NCBI RefSeq assembly: GCF_964355755.1
Contig: NC_092675.1
Location: forward strand, 12,787,312 to 12,851,311
Source: Antedon mediterranea
Taxonomy: Eukaryota; Echinodermata; Crinoidea; Comatulida; Antedonidae
Reading direction: 5' to 3'
Length of the DNA stretch: 64,000 nucleotides
Shown: piece by piece, positions 22,932 through 35,679 of the stretch
Layout: every line of letters begins with the position of its first letter
How positions within the stretch are numbered: the first letter of the stretch is position 1
Position numbers and translations under genes: made by a program
The notes under the pieces: generated by a model
What the model was told of the DNA's origin: nothing
Database searches by the model: none
The model's input: the letters and a program-made list of their open reading frames with translations, nothing else

Positions 22932-25846
22932 AGACATTTTAGACCAATTTGTGATTTTCTAAAAAACTTATCAACATAAAAACACCAAAGGGTTTAGAAT
23001 ATCTTCAAATCGCATTTGGAGACGTTTTAGACCATTTTGTGATTTTCGAAAAAACTTGTTAACATAAAAACACCAAAGTGCTTAGAATAGCTTCAAATCG
23101 CATTTGGAGACGTTTTAGACCAATTTGTGATTTTCGAAAAAACTTATCAACATAAAAACACCAAAGGGTTTAGAATAGCTTCATTTGGAGACGTTTTAGA
23201 CCATTTTGTGATTTTGAAAAAACTTGTTAACATAAAAACACCAAAGTGCTTAGAATAGCTTCAAATCGCATTTGGAGACGTTTTAGACCATTTTGTGATT
23301 TTCGAAAAAACTTGTTAACATAAAAACACCAAAGTGCTTAGAATAGCTTCAAATCGTATTTGGAGACGTTTTAGACCATTTTGAGATTTTCGAAAAAACT
23401 TGGTTACACAAAAACATCAAAGTGCTTAAAATCACATTATAAACCGTTTTAGACCATTTTGAGCATTTCGATAACACTTTTCACACAAAAACATCAAAGA
23501 GCACAAAATAGCTTAATATCGTATTTAAAAACGTTTTAGACCATTTTGAGAATTTAGACAAAACTTTTTCACACAAAACACCAAAGTGCTTAGAATAGCT
23601 TCAAATCGCATTTGGATACGTTTTAGAACATTTTGGGTTTTTCGAAAAAAACTGTTAACATAAAAACACCAAAGTGCTTAGAATAGCTTCAAATCGCATT
23701 TGGAGACGTTTTAGAACATTTTGTGTTCTTCGAAAAAACCTGTTAACATAAAAACACCAAAGTGCTTAGAATAGCTTCAAATCGCATTTGGAGACGTTTT
23801 AGACCATTTTGTGATTTTTGAAAAAACTTGTTAACATGAAAACACCAAAGTGCTTAGAATAGCTTCAAATCACATTTGGAGACGTTTTAGACCATTTTGT
23901 GATTTTCGAAAAAACTTGTTAACATAAAAACACGAAAGTGGTTAGAATAGCTTCAAATCGCATTTGGAAACGTTTTAGACCATTTTGTGATTTTCGAAAA
24001 AGATTGTTAACATAAAAACACCAAAGTGCTTAGAATCACAATATAAACCGTTTTAGACCATTTTGAGCATTTCGATAACAATTTTCACACAAAAACATCA
24101 AAGAGCACAAAATAGCTTAATATCGTATTTAAAAATGTTTTAGACCATTTTGAGCATTTGGATAAAACTTTTTCACACAAAACACCAAAGTGCTTAGAAT
24201 AGCTTCAAATCGCATTTGGAGACGGTTTAGACCATTTTGTGATTTTGAAAAAACTTGTTAACATAAAAACACCAAAGTGCTTAGAATAGCTTCAAATCGC
24301 ATTTGGAGACGTTTTAGACCATTTTGTGATTTTCGAAAGAACTTGTTAACATAAAAACACAAAAGTGCTTAGAATAGCTTCAAATCGTATTTGGAGACGT
24401 TTTAGACCATTTTGAGATTTTCGAAAAAACTTGGTTACACAAAAACATCAAAGTGCTTAAAATCACATTATAGACCGTTTTAGACCATTTTGAACATTTC
24501 GATAACACTTTTCACACAAAAACATCAAAGAGCACAAAATAGCTTAATATCGTATTTAAAAACGTTTTAGACCATTTTGAGCATTTCGACAAAACTTTTT
24601 CACACAAAACACCAAAGTGCTTAGAATAGCTTCAAATCGCATTTGGAGACGTTTTAGACCAATTTGTGCATTTCGATGAAACTTGATTACACAAAAACAT
24701 CAACGTGCTTAAAATGACATTATAAACCGTTTTAGACCATTTTGAGCATTTCGATAACACTTTTCACACAAAAACATCAAAGAGCACAAAATAGCTTAAT
24801 ATCGTATTTAAAAACGTTTTAGACCATTTTGAGCATTTAGACAAAACTTTTTCACACAAAACACCAAAGTGCTTAGAATAGCTTCAAATCGCATTTGGAG
24901 ACGTTTTAGACCATTTTGTGATTTTTGAAAAAACTTGTTAACATAAAAACACCAAAGTGCTTAGAATAGCTTCAAATCACATTTGGAGACGTTTTAGACC
25001 ATTTTGTGATTTTCGAAAAAACTTGTTAACATAAAAACACCAAAGTGCTTAGAATAGCTTCAAATCGTATTTGGAGACGTTTTAGACCATTTTGTGATTT
25101 TGAAAAAACTTGGTTACACAAAAACATCAAAGTGCTTAAAATCACATTATAAACCGTTTTAGACCATTTTGAACATTTCGATAACACTTTTCACACAAAA
25201 ACATCAAAGAGCACAAAATAGCTTAATATCGTATTTAAAAACGTTTTAGACCATTTTGAGCATTTCGACAAAACTTTTTCACACAAAACACCAAAGTGCT
25301 TAGAATAGCTTCAAATCGCATTTGGAGACGTTTTAGACCAATTTGTGCATTTCGATGAAACTTGATTACACAAAAACATCAAAGTGCTTAAAATCACATT
25401 ATAAACCGTTTTAGACCATTTTGAGCATTTCGATAACACTTTTCACACAAAAACATCAAAGAGCACAAAATAGCTTAATATCGTATTTAAAAACGTTTTA
25501 GACCATTTTGAGCATTTAGACAAAACTTTTTCAGACAAAACACCAAAGTGCTTAGAATAGCTTCAAATCGCATTTGGAGACGTTTTAGACCATTTTGTGC
25601 ATTTCGATGAAACTTGGTTACACAAAAACATCAAAGTGCTTAAAATCACATTATAAATCGTTTTAGACCATTTTGAGCATTTCGACAAAACTTTTTCACA
25701 CAAAATACCAAAGTGCTTAGAATAGCTTCAAATCGCATTTGGAGACGTTTTAGACCATTTTGTGATTTTCGAAAAAACTTTTTAACATAAAAACACCAAA
25801 GTGCTTAGAATAGCTTCAAATCACATTTGGAGACATTTTAGACCAT
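22932..25846. repeat. Satellite segment seeding the later 1,980-bp repeat
   Basis: About 22840-24660 is a near copy of 40632-42452 at an offset of 17,792. Shared rare markers are GATTTTCTAAAAAAC near 22950, the seven-base loss giving GCTTCATTTGG near 23180, TTAACATGAAAAC at 23831, AAAGTGGTTAG near 23936 and CGAAAGAACTTG near 24335. The remainder, to 25846, is A'-B-C groups with A monomers and ends in a truncated A monomer. I saw no gene or foreign insertion. Confidence 0.82.
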
Positions 25847-27415
25847 AAGTGCTTAGAATCACATTATAAACCGTTTTAGACCATTTTGAGCATTTCGATA
25901 ACAATTTTCACACAAAAACATCAAAGAGCACAAAATAGCTTAATATCGTATTTAAAAATGTTTTAGACCATTTTGAGCATTTAGATAAAACTTTTTCACA
26001 CAAAACACCAAAGTGCTTAGAATAGCTTCAAATCGCATTTGGAGACGTTTTAGACCAATTTGTGATTTTTGAAAAAACTTGTTAACATAAAAACACCAAA
26101 GTGCTTAGAATAGCTTCAAATCACATTTGGAGACGTTTTAGACCATTTTGTGATTTTGAACAAACTTGTTAACATAAAAACACCAAAGTGCTTAGAATAG
26201 CTTCAAATCGTATTTGGAGACGTTTTAGACCATTTTGAGATTTTCGAAAAAACTTGGTTACACAAAAACATCAAAGTGCTTAAAATCACATTATAAACCG
26301 TTTTAGACCATTTTGAGCATTTCGATAACACTTTTCACACAAAAACATCAAAGAGCACAAAATAGCTTAATATCGTATTTAAAAACGTTTTAGACCATTT
26401 TGAGCATTTCGACAAAACTTTTTCACACAAAACACCAAAGTGCTTAGAATAGCTTCAAATCGCATTTGGAGACGTTTTAGACCAATTTGTGCATTTCGAT
26501 GAAACTTGATTACACAAAAACATCAAAGTGCTTAAAATCACATTATAAACCGTTTTAGACCATTTTGAGCATTTCGATAACACTTTTCACACAAAAACAT
26601 CAAAGAGCACAAAATAGCTTAATATCGTATTTAAAAACGTTTTAGACCATTTTGAGCATTTAGACAAAACTTTTTCACACAAAACACCAAAGTGCTTAGA
26701 ATAGCTTCAAATCGCATTTGGAGACGTTTTAGACCATTTTGTGCATTTCGATGAAACTTGGTTACACAAAAACATCAAAGTGCTTAAAATCACATTATAA
26801 ATCGTTTTAGACCATTTTGTGATTTTCGAAAAAACTTTTTAACATAAAAACACCAAAGTGCTTAGAATAGCTTCAAATCACATTTGGAGACATTTTAGAC
26901 CATTTTGTGATTTTCGAAAAAACTTGTTAACATAAAAACACGAAAGTGCTTAGAATAGCTTCAAATCGCATTTGGAAACGTTTTAGACCATTTTGTGATT
27001 TTCGAAAAAACTTTTTAACATAAAAACACGAAAGTGCTTAGAATCACATTATAAACCGTTTTAGACCATTTTGAGCATTTCGATAACAATTTTCACACAA
27101 AAACATCAAAGAGCACAAAATAGCTTAATATCGTATTTAAAAATGTTTTAGACCATTTTGAGCATTTAGATAAAACTTTTTCACACAAAACACCAAAGTG
27201 CTTAGAATAGCTTCAAATCGCATTTGGAGACGTTTTAGACCATTTTGTGATTTTTGAAAAAACTTGTTAACATAAAAATACCAAAGTGCTTAGAATAGCT
27301 TCAAATCACATTTGGAGATGTTTTAGACCATTTTGTGATTTTTGAAAAAACTTGTTAACATAAAAACACCAAAGTGCTTAGAATAGCTTCAAATCACATT
27401 TGGAGACGTTTTAGA
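25847..27415. repeat. Segmental duplication S3, copy 1
   Basis: The anchors CCAATTTGTG (26056), TTGAACAAAC (26156), the B/A fusion monomer at 26777 and AAATACCAAAG (27276) all recur 36,585 bp downstream. The copy starts at the AAGTGCTTAGAATCAC junction that follows a truncated monomer here, whereas the downstream copy has a full-length monomer before it. Part of this segment (from 27032) also belongs to S2. Confidence 0.85.
26777..26854. repeat. B/A hybrid monomer, 78 bp
   Basis: The left 30 bases are B (AAAGTGCTTAAAATCACATT, ATAAATCGTT) and the right 48 are A (TTAGACCATTTTGTGATTTT, CGAAAAAACTTTTTAAC, ending AACACC). The crossover falls inside the common core. It is followed by a further A monomer, so this B has no C partner, an exception to the B-then-C rule. 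The same hybrid is at 63362-63439 as part of the duplicated segment. Confidence 0.87.
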
Positions 27416-30400
27416 CCATTTTGTGATTTTCGAAAAAACTTGTTAACATAAAAACACGAAAGTGCTTAGAATAGCTTCAAATCGCATTTGGAAACGTTTT
27501 AGACCATTTTGTGATTTTCAAAAAAGATTGTTAACATAAAAACACCAAAGTGCTTAGAATCACAATATAAACCGTTTTAGACCATTTTGAGCATTTCGAT
27601 AACAATTTTCACACAAAAACATCAAAGAGCACAAAATAGCTTAATATCGTATTTAAAAATGTTTTAGACCATTTTGAGCATTTAGATAAAACTTTTTCAC
27701 ACAAAACACCAAAGTGCTTAGAATAGCTTCAAATCGCATTTGGAGACGGTTTAGACCATTTTGTGATTTTGAAAAAACTTGTTAACATAAAAACACCAAA
27801 GTGCTTAGAATAGCTTCAAATCGTATTTGGAGACGTTTTAGACAATTTTGAGATTTTCGAAAAAACTTGGTTACACAAAAACATCAAAGTGCTTAAAATC
27901 ACATTATAAACCGTTTTAGACCATTTTGAACATTTCGATAACACTTTTCACACAAAAACATCAAAGAGCACAAAATAGCTTAATATCGTATTTAAAAACG
28001 TTTTAGACCATTTTGAGCATTTCGACAAAACTTTTTCACACAAAACACCAAAGTGCTTAGAATAGCTTCAAATCGCATTTGGAGACGTTTTAGACCAATT
28101 TGTGCATTTCGATGAAACTTGATTACACAAAAACATCAACGTGCTTAAAATCACATTATAAACCGTTTTAGACCATTTTGAGCATTTCGATAACACTTTT
28201 CACACAAAAACATCAAAGAGCACAAAATAGCTTAATATCGTATTTAAAAACGTTTTAGACCATTTTGAGCATTTAGACAAAACTTTTTCACACAAAACAC
28301 CAAAGTGCTTAGAATAGCTTCAAATCGCATTTGGAGACGTTTTAGACCATTTTGTGCATTTCGATGAAACTTGGTTACACAAAAACATCAAAGTGCTTAA
28401 AATCACATTATAAATCGTTTTAGACCATTTTGAGCATTTCGACAAAACTTTTTCACACCAAATACCAAAGGGCTTAGAATAGCTTCAAATCTTATTTGGA
28501 GACGTTTTAGACCATTTTGTGATTTTCGAAAAAACTTTTTAACATAAAAACACCAAAGTGCTTAGAATAGCTTCAAATCACATTTGGAGACGTTTTAGAC
28601 CATTTTGTGATTTTCGAAAAAACTTGTTAACATAAAAACACGAAAGTGCTTAGAATAGTTTCAAATCGCATTTGGAAACGTTTTAGACCATTTTGTGATT
28701 TTCGAAAAAAATTGTTAACATAAAAACACCAAAGTGCTTAGAATCACATTATAAACCGTTTTAGACCATTTTGAGCATTTCGATAACAATTTTCACACAA
28801 AAACATCAAAGAGCACAAAATAGCTTAATATCGTATTTAAAAATGTTTTAGACCATTTTGAGCATTTGGATAAAACTTTTTCACACAAAACACCAAAGTG
28901 CTTAGAATAGCTTCAAATCGCATTTGGAGACCTTTTAGACCATTTTGTGATTTTTGAAAAAACTTGTTAACATAAAAACACCAAAGTGCTTAGAATAGCT
29001 TCAAATCACATTTGGAGACGTTTTAGACCATTTTGTGATTTTCGAAAAAACTTGTTAACATAAAAACACGAAAGTGCTTAGAATAGCTTCAAATCGCATT
29101 TGGAAACGTTTTAGACCATTTTGTGATTTTTGAAAAAACTTGTTAACATAAAAACACCAAAGTGCTTAGAATAGCTTCAAATCACATTTGGAGACGTTTT
29201 AGACCATTTTGTGATTTTCGAAAAAACTTGTTAACATAAAAACACGAAAGTGCTTAGAATAGCTTCAAATCGCATTTGGAAACGTTTTAGACCATTTTGT
29301 GATTTTCGAAAAAACTTGTTAACATAAAAACACGAAAGTGCTTAGAATAGCTTCAAATCGCATTTGGAAACGTTTTAGACCATTTTGTGATTTTCGAAAA
29401 AAATTGTTAACATAAAAACACCAAAGTGTTTAGAATAGCTTCAAATCGCATTTGGAGACGTTTTAGACCAATTTGTGATTTTCGAAAAAACTTATCAACA
29501 TAAAAACACCAAAGGGATTAGAATAGCTTCAAATCGCATTTGGAGACGTTTTAGACCATTTTGTGATTTTGAAAAAACTTGTTAACATAAAAACACCAAA
29601 GTGCTTAGAATAGCTTCAAATCGCATTTGGAGACGTTTTAGACCATTTTGTGATTTTCGAAAAAACTTGTTAACATAAAAACACCAAAGTGCTTAGAATA
29701 GCTTCAAATCGTATTTGGAGACGTTTTAGACTATTTTGAGATTTTCGAAAAAACTTGGTTACACAAAAACATCAAAGTGCTTAAAATCACATTATAAACC
29801 GTTTTAGACCATTTTGAGCATTTCGATAACACTTTTCACACAAAAACATCAAAGAGCACAAAATAGCTTAATATCGTATTTAAAAACGTTTTAGACCATT
29901 TTGAGCAATTCGACAAAACTTTTTCACACAAAACACCAAAGTGCTTAGAATAGCTTCAAATCGCATTTGGAGACGTTTTAGACCAATTTGTGCATTTCGA
30001 TGAAACTTGATTACACAAAAACATCAAAGTGCTTAAAATCACATTATAAACCGTTTTAGACCATTTTGAGCATTTCGATAACACTTTTCACACAAAAACA
30101 TCAAAGAGCACAAAATAGCTTAATATCGTATTTAAAAACGTTTTAGACCATTTTGAGCATTTAGACAAAACTTTTTCACACAAAACACCAAAGTGCTTAG
30201 AATAGCTTCAAATCGCATTTGGAGACGTTTTAGACCATTTTGTGCATTTCGATGAAACTTGGTTACACAAAAACATCAAAGTGCTTAAAATCACATTATA
30301 AATCGTTTTAGACCATTTTGAGCATTTCGACAAAACTTTTTCACACAAAATACCAAAGTGCTTAGAATAGCTTCAAATCGCATTTGGAGACGTTTTAGAC

Positions 30401-30467
30401 CATTTTGTGATTTTCGAAAAAACTTTTTAACATAAAAACACCAAAGTGCTTAGAATAGCTTCAAATC
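27032..30467. repeat. Segmental duplication S2, second copy of 7239-10497
   Basis: Anchors GGAGATG (7521/27314) and GGAGACCT (9133/28926) share an offset of 19,793. The marker AAAGGGATTA (9542/29511) is at 19,969, so this copy carries an insertion of exactly 176 bp, two 88-bp A monomers, between about 29100 and 29280. GAGCAATTCG (9931/29901) then gives 19,970 after a one-base indel. The left boundary coincides with the truncated-monomer junction at 7239, which here is replaced by a complete preceding monomer. The right boundary is near 30467, where this copy goes on into a truncated A monomer. Confidence 0.85.
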
Positions 30468-33400
30468 ACATTTGGAGACGTTTTAGACCATAAGTGCTTA
30501 GAATCACATTATAAACCGTTTTAGACCATTTTGAGCATTTCGATAACAATTTTAACACAAAAACATCAAAGAGCACAAAATAGCTTAATATCGTATTTAA
30601 AAATGTTTTAGACCATTTTGAGCATTTAGATAAAACTTTTTCACACAAAACACCAAAGTGCTTAGAATAGCTTCAAATCGCATTTGGAGACGTTTTAGAC
30701 CAATTTGTGATTTTTGAAAAAACTTGTTAACATAAAATCACCAAAGTGCTTAGAATAGCTTCAAATCACATTTGGAGACGTTTTAGACCATTTTGTGATT
30801 TTGAACAAACTTGTTAACATAAAAACACCAAAGTGCTTAGAATAGCTTCAAATCGCATTTGGAGACGTTTTAGACCATTTTGTGATTTTCGAAAAAACTT
30901 GTTAACATAAAAACACGAAAGTGCTTAGAATAGCTTCAAATCGCATTTGGAAACGTTTTAGACCATTTTGTGATTTTCGAAAAAAATTGTTAACATAAAA
31001 ACACCAAAGTGCTTAGAATCACATTATAAACCGTTTTAGACCATTTTGAGCATTTCGATAACAATTTTCACACAAAAACATCAAAGAGCACAAAATAGCT
31101 TAATATCGTATTTAAAAATGTTTTAGACCATTTTGAGCATTTAGATAAAACTTTTTCACACAAAACACCAAAGTGCTTAGAATAGCTTCAAATCGCATTT
31201 GGAGACGTTTTAGACCATTTTGTGATTTTTGAAAAAACTTGTTAACATAAAAACACCAAAGTGCTTAGAATAGCTTCAAATCACATTTGGAGACGTTTTA
31301 GACCATTTTGTGATTTTCGAAAAAACTTTTTAACATAAAAACACCAAAGTGCTTAGAATAGCTTCAAATCACATTTGGAGACGTTTTAGACCATTTTGTG
31401 CATTTCGAAGGAACTTGGTTACACAAAAACATCAAAGTGCTTAAAATCACATTATAAATCGTTTTAGACCATTTTGAGCATTTCGACAAAACTTTTTCAC
31501 ACAAAATACAAAAGTGCTTAGAATAGCTTCAAATCGCATTTGGAGACGTTTTAGACCATTTTGTGATTTTCGAAAAAACTTTTTAACATAAAAACACCAA
31601 AGTGCTTAGAATAGCTTCAAATCACATTTGGAGACGTTTTAGACCATTTTGTGATTTTCGAAAAAACTTGTTAACATAAAAACACGAAAGTGCTTAGAAT
31701 AGCTTCAAATCGCATTTGGAGACGTTTTAGACCATTTTGTGATTTTTGAAAAAACTTGTTAACATAAAAACACCAAAGTGCTTAGAATAGCTTCAAATCA
31801 CATTTGGAGATGTTTTAGACCATTTTGTGATTTTTGAAAAAACTTGTTAACATAAAAACACGAAAGTGCTTAGAATAGCTTCAAATCACATTTGGAGACG
31901 TTTTAGACCATTTTGTGATTTTTGAAAAAACTTGTTAACATAAAAACACGAAAGTGCTTAGAATAGCTTCAAATCGCATTTGGAAACGTTTTAGACCATT
32001 TTGTGATTTTCGAAAAAGATTGTTAACATAAAAACACCAATGTGCTTAGAATCACATTATAAACCGTTTTAGACCATTTTGAGCATTTCGATAACAATTT
32101 TCACACAAAAACATCAAAGAGCACAAAATAGCTTAATATCGTATTTATAAATGTTTTAGACCATTTTGAGCATTTCGACAAAACTTTTTCACACAAAACA
32201 CCAAAGTGCTTAGAATAGCTTCAAATCGCATTTGGAGACGTTTTTTTATACCATTTTGTGATTTCGATGAAACTTGATTACACAAAAACATCAAAGTGCT
32301 TAAAATCACATTATAAACCGTTTTAGACCATTTTGAGCATTTCGATAACACTTTTCACACAAAAACATCAAAGAGCACAAAATAGCTTAATATCGTATTT
32401 AAAAACGTTTTAGACCATTTTGAGCTTTTAGACAAAACTTTTTCACACAAAACACCAAAGTGCTTAGAATAGCTTCAAATCGCATTTGGAGACGTTTTAG
32501 AACATTTTGTGTTTTTCGAAAAAAACTGTTAACATAAAAACACCAAAGTGCTTAGAATAGCTTCAAATCGCATTTGGAGACGTTTTAGAACATTTTGTGT
32601 TCTTCGAAAAAACCTGTTAACATAAAAACACCAAAGTGCTTAGAATAGCTTCAAATCGCATTTGGAGACGTTTTAGACCATTTTGTGATTTTTGAAAAAA
32701 CCTGTTAACATAAAAACACCAAAGTGCTTAGAATAGCTTCAAATCACATTTGGAGACGTTTTAGACCATTTTGTGATTTTCGAAAAAACTTGTTAACATA
32801 AAAACACGAAAGTGCTTAGAATAGCTTCAAATCGCATTTGGAAACGTTTTAGACCATTTTGTGATTTTCGAAAAAGATTGTTAACATAAAAACACCAAAG
32901 TGCTTAGAATCACAATATAAACCGTTTTAGACCATTTTGAGCATTTCGATAACAATTTTCACACAAAAACATCAAAGAGCACAAAATAGCTTAATATCGT
33001 ATTTAAAAATGTTTTAGACCATTTTGAGCATTTAGATAAAACTTTTTCACACAAAACACCAAAGTGCTTAGAATAGCTTCAAATCGCATTTGGAGACGGT
33101 TTAGACCATTTTGTGATTTTGAAAAAACTTGTTAACATAAAAACACCAAAGTGCTTAGAATAGCTTCAAATCGCATTTGGAGACGTTTTAGACCATTTTG
33201 TGATTTTCGAAAAAACTTGTTAACATAAAAACACCAAAGTGCTTAGAATAGCTTCAAATCGTATTTGGAGACGTTTTAGACCATCTTGAGATTTTCGAAA
33301 AAACTTGGTTACACAAAAACATCAAAGTGCTTAAAATCACATTATAAACCGTTTTAGACCATTTTGAACATTTCGATAACACTTTTCACACAAAAACATC

Positions 33401-35679
33401 AAAGAGCACAAAATAGCTTAATATCGTATTTAAAAACGTTTTAGACCATTTTGAGCATTTCGACAAAACTTTTTCACACAAAAACATCAAAGAGCACAAA
33501 ATAGCTTAATATCGTATTTAAAAACGTTTTAGACCATTTTGAGCATTTAGACAAAACTTTTTCACACAAAACACCAAAGTGCTTAGAATAGCTTCAAATC
33601 GCATTTGGAGACGTTTTAGACCATTTTGTGCATTTCGATGAAACTTGGTTACACAAAAACATCAAAGTGCTTAAAATCACATTATAAATCGTTTTAGACC
33701 CTTTTGAGCATTTCGACAAAACTTTTTCACACAAAATACCAAAGGGCTTAGAATAGCTTCAAATCGCATTTGGAGACGTTTTAGACCATTTTGTGATTTT
33801 CGAAAAAACTTTTTAACATAAAAAGACCAAAGTGCTTAGAATAGCTTCAAATCACATTTGGAGACGTTTTAGACCATTTTGTGATTTTCGAAAAAACTTG
33901 TTAACATAAAAACACGAAAGTGCTTAGAATAGCTTCAAATCGCATTTGGAAACGTTTTAGACCATTTTGTGATTTTCGAAAAAAATTGTTAACATAAAAA
34001 CACCAAAGTGCTTAGAATCACATTATAAACCGTTTTAGACCATTTTGAGCATTTCGATAACAATTTTCACACAAAAACATCAAAGAGCACAAAATAGCTT
34101 AATATCGTATTTAAAAATGTTTTAGACCATTTTGAGCATTTAGATAAATCTGTTTCACACAAAACACCAAAGTGCTTAGAATAGCTTCAAATCGCATTTG
34201 GAGACGTTTTAGACCATTTTGTGATTTTTGAAAAAACTTGTTAACATAAAAACACCAAAGTGCTTAGAATAGCTTCAAATCACATTTGGAGACGTTTTAG
34301 ACCATTTTGTGATTTTCGAAAAAACTTGTTAACATAAAAACACGAAAGTGCTTAGAATAGCTTCAAATCGCATTTGGAAACGTTTTAGACCATTTTGTGA
34401 TTTTCGAAAAAACTTGTTAACATAAAAACACGAAAGTGCTTAGAATAGCTTTAAATCGCATTTGGAAACGTTTTAGACCATTTTGTGATTTTCGAAAAAA
34501 ATTGTTAACATAAAAACACCAAAGTGTTTAGAATAGCTTCAAATCGCATTTGGAGACGTTTTAGACCAATTTGTGATTTTCGAAAAAACTTATCAACATA
34601 AAAACACCAAAGGGTTTAGAATAGCTTCAAATCGCATTTGGAGACGTTTTAGACCATTTTGTGATTTTGAAAAAACTTGTTAACATAAAAACACCAAAGT
34701 GCTTAGAATAGCTTCAAATCGCATTTGGAGACGTTTTAGACCATTTTGTGATTTTCGAAAAAACTTGTTAACATAAAAACACCAAAGTGCTTAGAATAGC
34801 TTCAAATCGTATTTGGAGACGTTTTAGACCATTTTGAGATTTTCGAAAAAACTTGGTTACACAAAAACATCAAAGTGCTTAAAATCACATTATAAACCGT
34901 TTTAGACCATTTTGAACATTTCGATAACACTTTTCACACAAAAACATCAAAGAGCACAAAATAGCTTAATATCGTATTTAAAAACGTTTTAGACCATTTT
35001 GAGCATTTCGACAAAACTTTTTCACACAAAACACCAAAGTGCTTAGAATAGCTTCAAATCGCATTTGGAGACGTTTTAGACCAATTTGTGCATTTCGATG
35101 AAACTTGATTACACAAAAACATCAAAGTGCTTAAAATCACATTATAAACCGTTTTAGACCATTTTGAGCATTTCGATAACACTTTTCACACAAAAACATC
35201 AAAGAGCACAAAATAGCTTAATATCGTATTTAAAAACGTTTTAGACCATTTTGAGCATTTAGACAAAACTTTTTCACACAAAACACCAAAGTGCTTAGAA
35301 TAGCTTCAAATCGCATTTGGAGACGTTTTAGACCATTTTGTGATTTTTGAAAAAACTTGTTAACATAAAAACACCAAAGTGCTTAGAATAGCTTCAAATC
35401 ACATTTGGAGACGTTTTAGACCATTTTGTGATTTTCGAAAAAACTTGTTAACATAAAAACACGAAAGTGCTTAGAATAGCTTCAAATCGCATTTGGAAAC
35501 GTTTTAGACCATTTTGTGATTTTCGAAAAAACTTGTTAACATAAAAACACGAAAGTGCTTAGAATCACATTATAAACCGTTTTAGACCATTTTGAGCATT
35601 TCGATAACAATTTTCACACAAAAACATCAAAGAGCACAAAATAGCTTAATATCGTATTTAAAAATGTTTTAGACCATTT
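30468..35679. repeat. Mosaic of A runs and B-C pairs
   Basis: This segment starts with a truncated A monomer (junction at 30492). It passes the TTGAACAAAC subtype near 30800, two A(TTTTTAAC)/hybrid blocks near 31380-31600 and the seven-T altered A' near 32230. It also contains the only C-C junction I found (33401-33488 followed by another C) and the CTTATCAAC/AAAGGG subtype near 34590. A unique double change (AAATCTGTTTCAC for AAAACTTTTTCAC) lies near 34146. All of it is satellite; no gene or unique sequence was seen. Confidence 0.82.
33401..33488. repeat. C monomer followed directly by a second C
   Basis: This C monomer is 88 bp, ends CACACAAAAACATC (the tail normal for A' or B) and is followed by another C starting AAAGAGCAC at 33489. 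Compared with parallel segments, the A' and B that should stand between the two C monomers are missing. An unequal exchange between the C tail and a B tail in the CACACAAAA tract would give this product. I saw this arrangement only once. Confidence 0.83.

Noticed and set aside
22921-22990. GATTTTCTAAAAAAC as a possible regulatory or foreign insert
   Set aside because: It is a single-base variant (CG to CT) of the ordinary A tail and recurs with the 1,980-bp repeat.
30466-30648. 60-codon minus-strand open reading frame
   Set aside because: It starts with TTG and covers a truncated A, a B and a C monomer. It has no sign of coding selection.
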